Positions 6,835 to 13,056 of a DNA stretch of 13,056 nucleotides are shown here, piece after piece. A program made the translations under genes and the position numbers. Under the pieces are notes generated by a model. That model did not search any database. It was not told the origin of the DNA and was given only the letters and a program-made list of their open reading frames with translations. How positions within the stretch are numbered: position 1 is the stretch's first letter; each line of letters begins with the position of its first letter. Source of the stretch: Lachnospiraceae bacterium (GTDB taxonomy: Bacteria > Bacillota > Clostridia > Lachnospirales > Lachnospiraceae). The stretch spans positions 1 to 13,056 of the forward strand of contig JAFSYD010000270.1 in assembly GCA_017443685.1 (NCBI GenBank), in the 5' to 3' direction.

Positions 6835-8334
6835 ATGGCAAAATACATTATGGCGCTGGATGCCGGGACGACGAGTAACCGCTGTATCCTGTTTGACAAA
6901 GAAGGCGGGATCGTCAGCATGGCGCAAAAAGAGTTTACGCAGTATTTCCCGGAGCCGGGCTGGGTGGAGCATGACGCGGACGAGATCTTTTCCACAATGC
7001 TTGGGGTTGCGGTGGAAGCGATGGGCATGGCGAAAGCAAACGCGGCAGACATCGCGGCGATCGGAATCACCAATCAAAGGGAGACGGCGATCGTATGGGA
7101 TAAGATCACGGGGGAGCCGGTATACCATGCGATCGTATGGCAGTGCCGGCGGACGTCGGAAATGGCGGACGCGCTTAAGGCGGCCGGCCGCGAAGAGGAA
7201 TACAAGCAAAAGACGGGCCTTATCATAGATGCGTATTTTTCCGCGACAAAGATCAAATGGATCCTGGATCATGTGAGCGGCGCGAGGGAGCGTGCCGAGC
7301 GGGGAGACCTTTTGTTCGGTACGGTGGAGACCTGGCTGATCTGGAAGCTGACGAACGGCCGCGTGCACGTGACGGACTATTCCAATGCGTCGCGGACGAT
7401 GCTTTTTAACATCAACACGTTGGAGTGGGATGACGGGATATTGCAGGAGCTTTCCATTCCGCGCGGGATGCTGCCCGCGGTGCGGCCTTCCAGTGAAGTG
7501 TACGGCGTCTGTGCGAAGCAGTATTTCGGCGGGGAGATCCCGATCGCGGGTGCGGCGGGCGATCAGCAGGCGGCGTTGTTCGGGCAGGCGTGCTTTTATG
7601 AAGGCGAGGCGAAGAATACCTACGGAACGGGCTGCTTCTTACTGATGAATACGGGAAAGAAGCCGGTATATTCCAACAACGGACTGGTGACGACGATCGC
7701 ATGGGGTCTCGGCGGCGAGGTGTATTACGCGCTGGAGGGTTCGATCTTTGTGGCCGGTGCGGCGATCCAATGGCTGCGGGACGAGCTTCGGATGGTGGAT
7801 TCAGCAGAGGATACCGCATATTGGGCCTCGAAGGTGAAAGATACGAACGGCTGTTATGTGGTGCCCGCGTTTACCGGTCTGGGGGCGCCGCATTGGGATC
7901 AATACGCGAGGGGGACGATCGTTGGTCTGACACGCGGGACGAATAAGAACCATATCATCCGTGCGACATTGGACTCCATCGCCTATCAGGTGTGCGACGT
8001 TACGGATGCGATGCAGGCGGATGCCGGCCTTCAGCTGAAGACGCTTAAGGTGGACGGCGGTGCGAGCGCGAATGATTTTCTGATGCAGTTTCAGGCGGAT
8101 ATCCTGAAGTGCCCGGTGAACCGGCCGGCTTGTGTGGAATCCACGGCGATGGGCGCCGCGTATCTGGCAGGTCTTGCGGTCGGCTTCTGGAAGGATAAGG
8201 CGGAAGTCATTCGAAATGTGCGGCCGGAGAGGGTGTTTGCGCCGGCAATGGACGACTGCGAGCGCGAACAAAAGCGAAGGGGCTGGGACAAGGCAGTCCG
8301 CTATGCCTATGGCTGGGCAAAGGATGACGAGTAG
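6835..8334 (+). CDS. glpK: Glycerol kinase
   Basis: A cytosolic FGGY-family kinase that converts glycerol to sn-glycerol-3-phosphate with ATP. The family blocks are present in order: [14 protein letters not shown] (6-19), [10 protein letters not shown], the [12 protein letters not shown] block, [46 protein letters not shown], and [17 protein letters not shown]. The 499-aa length is typical. The loop [17 protein letters not shown] (223-239) aligns with the Firmicute loop that carries the His phosphorylated by HPr-P (YHFYGG in Enterococcus), but here Gln229 stands in that place. The start ATG 6835 has AGGAG at 6821-6825. A 7-bp inverted repeat directly abuts this ribosome site. No glycerol facilitator or glycerol-3-phosphate dehydrogenase gene is adjacent. 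The HAD phosphatase follows 40 bp downstream and is probably co-transcribed. Confidence 0.96.
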   Translation: MAKYIMALDAGTTSNRCILFDKEGGIVSMAQKEFTQYFPEPGWVEHDADEIFSTMLGVAVEAMGMAKANAADIAAIGITNQRETAIVWDKITGEPVYHAIVWQCRRTSEMADALKAAGREEEYKQKTGLIIDAYFSATKIKWILDHVSGARERAERGDLLFGTVETWLIWKLTNGRVHVTDYSNASRTMLFNINTLEWDDGILQELSIPRGMLPAVRPSSEVYGVCAKQYFGGEIPIAGAAGDQQAALFGQACFYEGEAKNTYGTGCFLLMNTGKKPVYSNNGLVTTIAWGLGGEVYYALEGSIFVAGAAIQWLRDELRMVDSAEDTAYWASKVKDTNGCYVVPAFTGLGAPHWDQYARGTIVGLTRGTNKNHIIRATLDSIAYQVCDVTDAMQADAGLQLKTLKVDGGASANDFLMQFQADILKCPVNRPACVESTAMGAAYLAGLAVGFWKDKAEVIRNVRPERVFAPAMDDCEREQKRRGWDKAVRYAYGWAKDDE

Positions 8335-8374
8335 ACGAAAGACGGATAACGCACATTTCTAAAGGAATATATTT

Positions 8375-9067
8375 ATGAAGAAATATCGAACCATATTATT
8401 CGACCTGGACGGGACGCTTCTGAATACGATCGAGGATCTTGCGGCATCGGTGAACCATGTGATGCGGACATACGGGCAGCCGGAGCATTCGGTGGATGCG
8501 GTGCGCCAAATGGTCGGGAACGGCGTCCGCACGCTGATGAAGCGGGCGATTCCGGAGGGGGAGGCGTGTCCGACCTTTGAGGAAGAGGTCGCTTTGCAGA
8601 AGGAATACTATCTGACGCATTGTCGTGTCGCGACGGAACCCTTTGACGGGATCATCCCGCTCTTGCAAGAATGCAAAAATAGAGGTATTATGACAGCAGT
8701 GGTATCCAATAAGGATCACCCTGCAGTGCGTGAGCTGTGCTATTACTTCTTTAAGGATCTGATCACGGAAAGTGTCGGCAACGGAGAAGGCAGGCGCGTA
8801 AAGCCATATCCGGACAGCTGCTATGAAGCGATGATGCGGCTGGCGGCGGACAAAGCGGGGACGCTTTACGTCGGGGATTCCGAGGTGGATGCGCAGACGG
8901 CGGCGAACGCCGGGATCGACTGCGTGCTTGTGTCGTGGGGGTTTCGTTCGAGGGAGCTTTTGGAACAGCAGGATGCGGTCGCGGTGGTAGATAAGCCGGA
9001 GGAGCTTCTGGCATTTGTGCCGGAGCGGAAGATTTTTTCCCAGCTGCTTTATACCAATCCGGTATAG
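8375..9067 (+). CDS. HAD-family phosphatase, phosphoglycolate phosphatase-like
   Basis: A cytosolic phosphohydrolase of the haloacid dehalogenase superfamily (subfamily IA). Motif I is FDLDGTLLNT with nucleophile Asp10 and acid Asp12. Motif II is Ser111 in VVSNKDHP. Motif III Lys143 is in RVKPYPD. Motif IV is VGDSEVDAQTAANAG with Asp168 and Asp172. The helical cap (about 20-80) includes MVGNGVRTLMKRA, a sequence typical of Gph-type phosphoglycolate phosphatases. The length of 230 aa is standard. The substrate cannot be fixed from sequence: phosphoglycolate is the default, and other small phosphates are possible. TAAAGGAA lies upstream of ATG 8375. It follows glpK closely, and the pair may share a transcript. 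Confidence 0.85.
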   Translation: MKKYRTILFDLDGTLLNTIEDLAASVNHVMRTYGQPEHSVDAVRQMVGNGVRTLMKRAIPEGEACPTFEEEVALQKEYYLTHCRVATEPFDGIIPLLQECKNRGIMTAVVSNKDHPAVRELCYYFFKDLITESVGNGEGRRVKPYPDSCYEAMMRLAADKAGTLYVGDSEVDAQTAANAGIDCVLVSWGFRSRELLEQQDAVAVVDKPEELLAFVPERKIFSQLLYTNPV

Positions 9068-9375
9068 CAGCCCCGGGTTTTGACGGAATTTTCGTGTTGG
9101 ATTTTTCCGGCCCCGTTATACCGATCAGGGATGGAGTCGGACAGTAAGATGAATTATGAAAGGATGTGAGTTTATGGACACCGGTGACGGTAAACCGAGA
9201 GTGATGAACGGCACAGAAGACGGGTTTGCCGGACCGGCGTTTGCGGACGGCATCTAAAGATCATGATATCTTCCTCGTTTTTTGTGTCTGACGGGCAAAG
9301 GAACTGTTTCGGGATCATTTGGCCGGCGCGTTTTTGCCGGATAGGTTCTTTACGGTTCCGCAAGGAGGAAGAGGA
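9068..9375. other. Intergenic stretch with no confident gene
   Basis: This gap of 308 bp holds no convincing promoter or terminator. A 27-codon ORF (9174-9257, MDTGDGKPRVMNG..., ending ADGI) has a fair ribosome site (AAAGGATGTGAG), but it is short, hydrophilic and unrecognised, so I do not call it a gene. CGTTTTTT near 9277-9284 follows only a weak 5-bp AT-rich hairpin. CCGGC and GCCGG (9323-9340) form a small stem around a T-rich loop. The in-frame upstream extension of corA into this gap (from 9319) is not believed to be translated. Confidence 0.5.
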
Positions 9376-10317
9376 ATGCTTCATTTTTACAAAACGGATG
9401 ATTCGCTCATCCGGGAATTAGGCGGTGCGGAGGACGGATGCTGGGTCAAGCTGACACAGCCGACGCTGGAGGAATGCACGGATATCAGTGAGATGTACGG
9501 CGTTGACATTACCGACGTGCGTGCGGCCCTCGATGATGAGGAGAGCTCGCGAATCAGTATCGAGGATGATTACACGCTGATCCTGGTGGATATTCCGAGC
9601 GCCGAGGTTCGTAATAACCGTAACGTGTACACGACGATCCCGCTCGGGATCATTTTAAAGGGCAACGTGATCATCACGGTCTGCGCACAGGAGACGGTTG
9701 TCCTGCGCCCGTTCATCGAGAAGCGGGTGCGTGAGTTTTCCACCAAAAAGCAAATGCGGTTCACGTATCAGATCCTGTACAATACCTGCATGGTATATCA
9801 GAGTCTGCTGCGCAGCATTGACAGGAAAAGGACCGAGATCGAGGAGCGGATCAACCAGGACACAGAGGACGTGGACCTGATCGATCTGCACGAGCTGGAA
9901 AGCAACCTCGTATACTTCGCGACCTCCCTGCGGGCGAACGGCGTGGTGCTGGATCGTATGACAAGATACGGAAGGCTGCGGCAGTACGAGGAGGATCAGG
10001 AGCTTTTGGAGGATGTCATCATCGAGAATAAGCAGGCGATCGAGATGACTTCGATCTATCGTGATATCATCAACGGAACCAGGGAGCTTCTGTCGGACGT
10101 GATCAATAACCGGCTGAATAATGTGATGAAATACTTAGCGGCGATCACGATCGTTATGTCCATTCCGACCATCATTTCGGGATTATACGGGATGAACGTC
10201 AGTGGGAAATGGATGCCGCTGTCGGATGTACCGCACGGGTTCGGGATCATCTGCGTGGCGACGCTGGTGATCTGTATCATGACGCTCTATATATTAAAAA
10301 AGCGAAAGATGCTGTAA
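9376..10317 (+). CDS. CorA-family divalent cation (Mg/Co) transporter
   Basis: An inner-membrane pentameric channel for Mg2+ or related divalent metals, by family. The long N-terminal cytoplasmic domain (about 1-245) contains acidic and helical segments, ending in the long helix leading to the pore. Two membrane segments follow near the C-terminus (about 253-271 and 287-307), with the family's GMN selectivity motif at 272-274 (LYGMNVSG). A basic tail, KKRKML, follows. The 313-aa length is normal. The residues after GMN (VSGKWMP) differ from the classical GMNFxxMPE loop, as in many Firmicute CorA paralogues, so the metal is uncertain. I chose ATG 9376 because CAAGGAGG lies 8 nt upstream. An in-frame ATG at 9319 lacks a site. 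The methyltransferase gene starts 14 nt after the stop. Confidence 0.9.
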   Translation: MLHFYKTDDSLIRELGGAEDGCWVKLTQPTLEECTDISEMYGVDITDVRAALDDEESSRISIEDDYTLILVDIPSAEVRNNRNVYTTIPLGIILKGNVIITVCAQETVVLRPFIEKRVREFSTKKQMRFTYQILYNTCMVYQSLLRSIDRKRTEIEERINQDTEDVDLIDLHELESNLVYFATSLRANGVVLDRMTRYGRLRQYEEDQELLEDVIIENKQAIEMTSIYRDIINGTRELLSDVINNRLNNVMKYLAAITIVMSIPTIISGLYGMNVSGKWMPLSDVPHGFGIICVATLVICIMTLYILKKRKML

Positions 10318-10330
10318 GAAAGGCTTATGT

Positions 10331-11242
10331 ATGTGGGTTGCGGATAATTGGACGGACTATGAGGTGATCGATGCGTCCGACGGTGAAAAATTAGAACGCT
10401 GGGGCGATTATGTCCTTCTGCGCCCCGATCCGCAGGTGATATGGCACACCGCAAAAGCGGCGCCGCAGTGGAAGAAGCTCAATGCCCACTACCACCGCAG
10501 CAGCAAGGGCGGGGGCGAATGGGAGTTTTTCGATCTGCCGAAGGAGTGGGAGATTTCCTATGCGATCGGTGGAAGGGGTGACATTCTCCGCTTTCGCCTG
10601 CAGCCGTTTTCTTTTAAGCATACCGGCCTTTTTCCCGAACAGGCCGCAAACTGGAACTGGTTTTCTTCTATTATAAAGGAGGCGCTCGCCGCAGAGCCTT
10701 CCCGTACCATCAAGGTGTTGAATCTGTTTGCCTATACCGGCGGTGCAACGCTTGCGGCAGCGGCGGCAGGCGCACACGTAACGCATGTGGATGCGTCGAA
10801 GGGAATGGTGACCTGGGCAAAGGAGAACGCGCATATCACGGGTCTCCCGGAGACGTCGGTGCGCTGGCTTGTGGATGACTGCAGGAAATTCGTCGAACGC
10901 GAGATCCGCCGGGGGAATCACTACGATGCGATCATTATGGATCCGCCGTCCTACGGCCGGGGCCCGAAAGGGGAGATCTGGAAGCTGGAGGATGCGTTAT
11001 ATGATTTCGTTACCGCCTGTGAAAAGCTGCTGGTGAAGGAGCCGCTGTTTTTCCTTATCAATTCCTATACGACAGGACTGCAGGCGGGCGTGATCGGATA
11101 TATGCTGTCATCGCTGATCGAAAAAAAGCATGGCGGTACGGTCGCTGCGGAAGAGATCGGGCTGCCCGTGACCGCGTCGGGGCTGATCCTGCCCTGCGGA
11201 TGCAGCGGAAGATTTACGGGAAAGCCGAACCGTCCTGTGTAA
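10331..11242 (+). CDS. Class I SAM-dependent methyltransferase, RlmI-like (COG1092 type)
   Basis: Probably an RNA methyltransferase. The N-terminal part (about 1-110) ends in SFKHTGLFPEQAANWNW, a block seen in the RlmI/RlmK-like group. The Rossmann core has motif I NLFAYTGGATLAAAAAGA (131-148), an acidic ribose-binding Asp154, and motif IV DPPSYGRGPKGEIW (204-217), the catalytic DPPS/Y loop typical of cytosine-C5 or guanine-N2/N7 type enzymes. The 303-aa length is shorter than E. coli RlmI because the PUA domain is missing. The target base cannot be read from sequence. Ribosome site GAAAGG precedes ATG 10331 by 7 nt. The 14-nt spacing to corA suggests one transcript. Confidence 0.85.
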   Translation: MWVADNWTDYEVIDASDGEKLERWGDYVLLRPDPQVIWHTAKAAPQWKKLNAHYHRSSKGGGEWEFFDLPKEWEISYAIGGRGDILRFRLQPFSFKHTGLFPEQAANWNWFSSIIKEALAAEPSRTIKVLNLFAYTGGATLAAAAAGAHVTHVDASKGMVTWAKENAHITGLPETSVRWLVDDCRKFVEREIRRGNHYDAIIMDPPSYGRGPKGEIWKLEDALYDFVTACEKLLVKEPLFFLINSYTTGLQAGVIGYMLSSLIEKKHGGTVAAEEIGLPVTASGLILPCGCSGRFTGKPNRPV

Positions 11243-11253
11243 CGGAATTTATG

Positions 11254-11262
11254 TGATATGAT
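11254..11262 (+). promoter_or_regulatory. Possible extended -10 promoter for the TtcA-like gene
   Basis: TGATATGAT (11254-11262) matches TGnTATnAT with one deviation in the hexamer. No good -35 is apparent. It lies 47 bp before the ATG in the 66-bp gap after the methyltransferase gene. The preceding gene has no terminator here, so read-through is equally possible. Confidence 0.35.
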
Positions 11263-11308
11263 CGGACGGAAGGGATGCTGTTTGTAAAGATGTTTCGGAA
11301 CAGTTTTT

Positions 11309-12253
11309 ATGGATGTGAGGATGAAAGAGAAGTCGGGTGAGGGTGTAAAAGATAAGGCGGATGTTCGGCCGGATATGGATACCGATACAGCAGCGGATCT
11401 TGCGGATACGGCCGGTGCCGAAGACCGCTCCGTTCAGGAGCGGGCCGAATACGACATCCGCAAGACCTGCCACAAAAAGCTCTTTACCCCGTTTGCCAAA
11501 GCGATCAACCGATATGGGCTTCTTTCCCCGGGTGATAAGGTGGCGGTCTGCATTTCCGGCGGAAAGGATTCTTTTTTAACGGCGAAATTGTTCCAGGAAT
11601 TAAAGCGCCACCGCAAATTCGATTTTGATCTTGTCTTTATCTCGATGAACCCCGGGTATAACGAGGCGAACCGGAGACTGATCCTGCATAACGCCGACAT
11701 CCTGGGCATCCCGCTTCATATGTTTTCCTCGGAAATATTTGATATCGTAGATACGGTGGATAAGAATCCGTGTTATCTCTGCGCCCGGATGCGGCGGGGA
11801 CACCTGTATGCGAAGGCAAAGGAGCTTGGCTGCAACAAGATCGCGCTTGGGCACCATTACGATGATGTGATCGAAACGATCCTGATGGGGATGCTTTACG
11901 GCGCGCAGATGCAGACGATGATGCCGAAGGTCCGCAGCACCAATTTTGAGGGGATGGAGCTGATCCGTCCGATGTACCTGATCCGCGAAGCCGATATCAT
12001 AAAGTGGGCCGAAAGGAATGATCTGCACTTTTTGCAATGCGCCTGCCATTTTACCGAAAGCTACGAGGCGCTGCATCCCGGCGAAATATCCGACTCCGCG
12101 CGTCTGGAGACGAAGAAGCTGATCGCGCGGTTAAAAGAAGACAACCCCTTCGTTGAGAGCAACATCTTCAACAGTGCACACAACGTGAACTTAAGCACCG
12201 TCCTTGCCTATAAGCAGAACGGCGTCGTGCATGAGTTTACGGAGTGGTATTAG
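11309..12253 (+). CDS. TtcA-family tRNA 2-thiolation protein
   Basis: An ATP-dependent sulfur transfer enzyme of the TtcA/TtuA group, expected to thiolate a tRNA base (2-thiocytidine 32 in the TtcA case). The PP-loop ATP motif SGGKDS is at 83-88. CYLC (Cys155, Cys158) and a third cysteine in QCACHF (Cys244 or Cys246) fit the Fe-S ligands of the family. GHHYDDVIET (181-190) is the second conserved block. The length is 314 aa. Residues 5-45 form a low-complexity Asp/Ala/Lys-rich extension ahead of the conserved core, which begins around SVQERAEYDIRKTC. The start is uncertain: ATG 11309 has no clear ribosome site, while ATG 11321 has only a weak GGATGTGAGG just before it. Whether the true target is tRNA-Cyt32 or another position cannot be decided here. 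Confidence 0.85.
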   Translation: MDVRMKEKSGEGVKDKADVRPDMDTDTAADLADTAGAEDRSVQERAEYDIRKTCHKKLFTPFAKAINRYGLLSPGDKVAVCISGGKDSFLTAKLFQELKRHRKFDFDLVFISMNPGYNEANRRLILHNADILGIPLHMFSSEIFDIVDTVDKNPCYLCARMRRGHLYAKAKELGCNKIALGHHYDDVIETILMGMLYGAQMQTMMPKVRSTNFEGMELIRPMYLIREADIIKWAERNDLHFLQCACHFTESYEALHPGEISDSARLETKKLIARLKEDNPFVESNIFNSAHNVNLSTVLAYKQNGVVHEFTEWY

Positions 12254-12315
12254 TATTTCGCCGCCTGTGGATGGAACGAAATCCCATATCTTGTGCCATT
12301 TTCCAAATGACACAT

Positions 12316-12337
12316 ATTGTATTGAAAAAAATACAAT
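12316..12337. repeat. AT-only inverted repeat upstream of the rpsJ promoter
   Basis: ATTGTAT (12316-12322) and ATACAAT (12331-12337) are exact inverted copies around an A-rich 8-nt spacer. The repeat lies 16 bp upstream of the -35. It could be a weak terminator for the upstream gene, an UP-like element, or a protein site. Confidence 0.35.
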
Positions 12338-12353
12338 CTTTCGCAAAAACTTC

Positions 12354-12382
12354 TTGCATATCCCGATTTTCTGCTGTATAGT
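12354..12382 (+). promoter_or_regulatory. Promoter of rpsJ (S10 operon)
   Basis: TTGCAT (12354-12359) and TATAGT (12377-12382) are separated by exactly 17 bp. The A-rich run upstream (about 12324-12350) could act as an UP element, as is common for ribosomal protein promoters. Transcription from about 12389 would give a leader of about 290 nt before rpsJ. Confidence 0.75.
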
Positions 12383-12388
12383 ACATAT

Positions 12389-12677
12389 TGCTGTGACATT
12401 GATAGCGATGAAGCGTGAGGTTGCCGCTTTTCAGCAATGGAAAGCGGGTTGTTCCGTGGAGCGAATGTCAAGGGGCTTTTAGATAAGAGAAAGCCCGAGG
12501 AATCCTGACGACAAGTCACTGTACCGTAGGCTTAAGGCTTTACAGCAGCCGGGCCGATTGTCTGTTTTAAATGAACAGAAACAACGTGTGTGAAAGATAT
12601 AGACACACACGGAGGAGTGTACAGTCACCGCTTGTCGTGCTATCTTATGAAAGTACGAAAAGGAGGCGACTTTTTTT
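12389..12677 (+). ncRNA. Structured 5' leader of rpsJ, candidate cis-regulatory RNA
   Basis: Between the promoter and rpsJ lies a non-coding stretch full of compensating inverted repeats. P1: 12424-12430 with 12441-12447 (7 bp). P2: 12473-12479 with 12490-12496 (7 bp), possibly extended by GTCA (12467) with TGAC (12506). P3, long-range: 12508-12515 with 12631-12638 (8 bp), continued by 12518-12524 with 12619-12625 (7 bp). Inside P3 sit 12536-12539 with 12547-12550 (4 bp), 12561-12566 with 12574-12579 (6 bp) and 12585-12592 with 12604-12611 (8 bp). The closing stem ends 20 nt before the AGGAGG of rpsJ. This resembles a ribosomal-protein autoregulatory leader such as the L4-responsive S10 leader of enterobacteria, but I do not recognise it as a described family. 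Confidence 0.6.
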
Positions 12678-13056
12678 ATGGCAACACAGGTAATGAGAAT
12701 CACATTAAAAGCGTATGACCATGCACTGGTAGACGCGTCCGCAAAGAAGATCATCGAGACGATCAAGAAGGACGGCGCGCAGGTAAGTGGTCCGGTACCC
12801 CTTCCGACAAAGAAGGAAGTAGTCACGATCTTACGTGCGGTACACAAGTACAAGGACTCGAGAGAGCAGTTCGAGCAGCGCACGCACAAGAGACTGATCG
12901 ACATCCTGACACCGACGCCGAAGGTAGTGGATACCTTAAAGAGATTAGAGGTTCCCGCCGGTGTGTACATCGACATCAAAATGAAAACCAAATACCATTA
13001 TTTATATGAACGGTGTTTTCGGAGAACGAAAAGGCTGTTCCGCTGTAAAGGAGGTA
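12678..13056 (+). CDS. rpsJ: 30S ribosomal protein S10, frame open to the window edge
   Basis: A small-subunit head protein, also the antitermination partner of NusB in other bacteria, and usually the first gene of the S10 operon. The body is canonical: [52 protein letters not shown], and [12 protein letters not shown] at about residues 92-103. S10 normally ends at about 102-105 aa. Here the frame continues through TAC (12993-12995, residue 106) and has no stop before the edge, giving at least 21 additional residues, basic and with three Cys or His. The nucleotides after 12993 look like an intergenic spacer and end in AAAGGAGG, the expected ribosome site of the next gene (usually rplC). A stop lost by mutation or sequencing error is likely, although a true extension is possible. 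The ribosome site AGGAGG (12661-12666) is 11 nt from the ATG, across a T7 run. Confidence 0.93.
   Translation, partial: MATQVMRITLKAYDHALVDASAKKIIETIKKDGAQVSGPVPLPTKKEVVTILRAVHKYKDSREQFEQRTHKRLIDILTPTPKVVDTLKRLEVPAGVYIDIKMKTKYHYLYERCFRRTKRLFRCKGG

Noticed and set aside
9078..9087. Second copy of TTTTGACGGA, also present at 701-710
   Set aside because: It is an isolated 10-mer without phased partners or a nearby promoter; one shared decamer is not enough to call an operator.
9174..9257. 27-codon ORF with a fair ribosome site
   Set aside because: Too short, no recognisable motif, no promoter, and no leader-peptide pattern; left as part of the intergenic description.
12479..12991. 170-codon - strand frame covering the rpsJ leader and gene
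   Set aside because: It is antisense to the canonical S10 coding sequence and to a base-paired leader. Its protein is unlike any family I know and it has no ribosome site.
1..13056. Search for a defence system, mobile element, CRISPR array or biosynthetic cluster
   Set aside because: No transposase, integrase, nuclease, direct-repeat array or terminal repeats are seen. All recognisable genes are housekeeping or sugar metabolism.

Overview
The window looks like chromosomal DNA from a Clostridia-type Firmicute, most likely a Lachnospiraceae relative. This placement rests on the protein sequences, the strong AGGAGG-type ribosome binding sites and the gene complement. It is inference, because no rRNA or other taxonomic marker apart from S10 lies here. 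Almost all genes read on the + strand with ordinary codon usage. I see no mobile element, CRISPR array or tRNA.

Layout: (1) 1-461 holds the 3' end of an unrecognised + strand gene and a convergent small - strand gene, which meet at a strong hairpin terminator. (2) 590-4512 is a fructose operon. It has a good promoter, a 26-bp perfect palindrome and 10-bp-phased TTTTGA repeats, followed by a DeoR-family regulator (fruR-like), 1-phosphofructokinase (fruK) and the fructose PTS EIIABC permease (fruA), closed by an intrinsic terminator. (3) 4584-6583 carries the general PTS proteins HPr (ptsH) and enzyme I (ptsI) behind an extended -10 promoter. (4) 6584-9067 has a structured intergenic region, glycerol kinase (glpK) and a HAD phosphatase of the phosphoglycolate phosphatase type. 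(5) 9068-12253 has a largely empty stretch, a CorA-type metal channel, an RlmI-like methyltransferase and a TtcA-family tRNA thiolation protein. (6) 12254-13056 has a promoter, a highly structured leader of about 290 nt, and rpsJ (ribosomal protein S10), the usual first gene of the S10 ribosomal protein operon. The reading frame of rpsJ runs to the window edge without a stop.

Regions 2 and 3 form a complete phosphorelay: PEP to EI (His188) to HPr (His15) to FruA EIIA (His67) to EIIB (Cys178) to fructose, giving fructose-1-phosphate, which FruK turns into fructose-1,6-bisphosphate. Two regulatory residues familiar from other Firmicutes appear to be absent. HPr has Arg at position 46, where HPr kinase would phosphorylate Ser. 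GlpK has Gln229 where HPr-P would phosphorylate a His. Together they suggest rewired carbon control.

I found no clearly novel multi-gene system. The best candidates for undescribed biology are the rpsJ leader RNA, the apparent C-terminal extension or stop loss of S10, the operator architecture upstream of the fru operon, and the altered HPr/GlpK regulatory residues.
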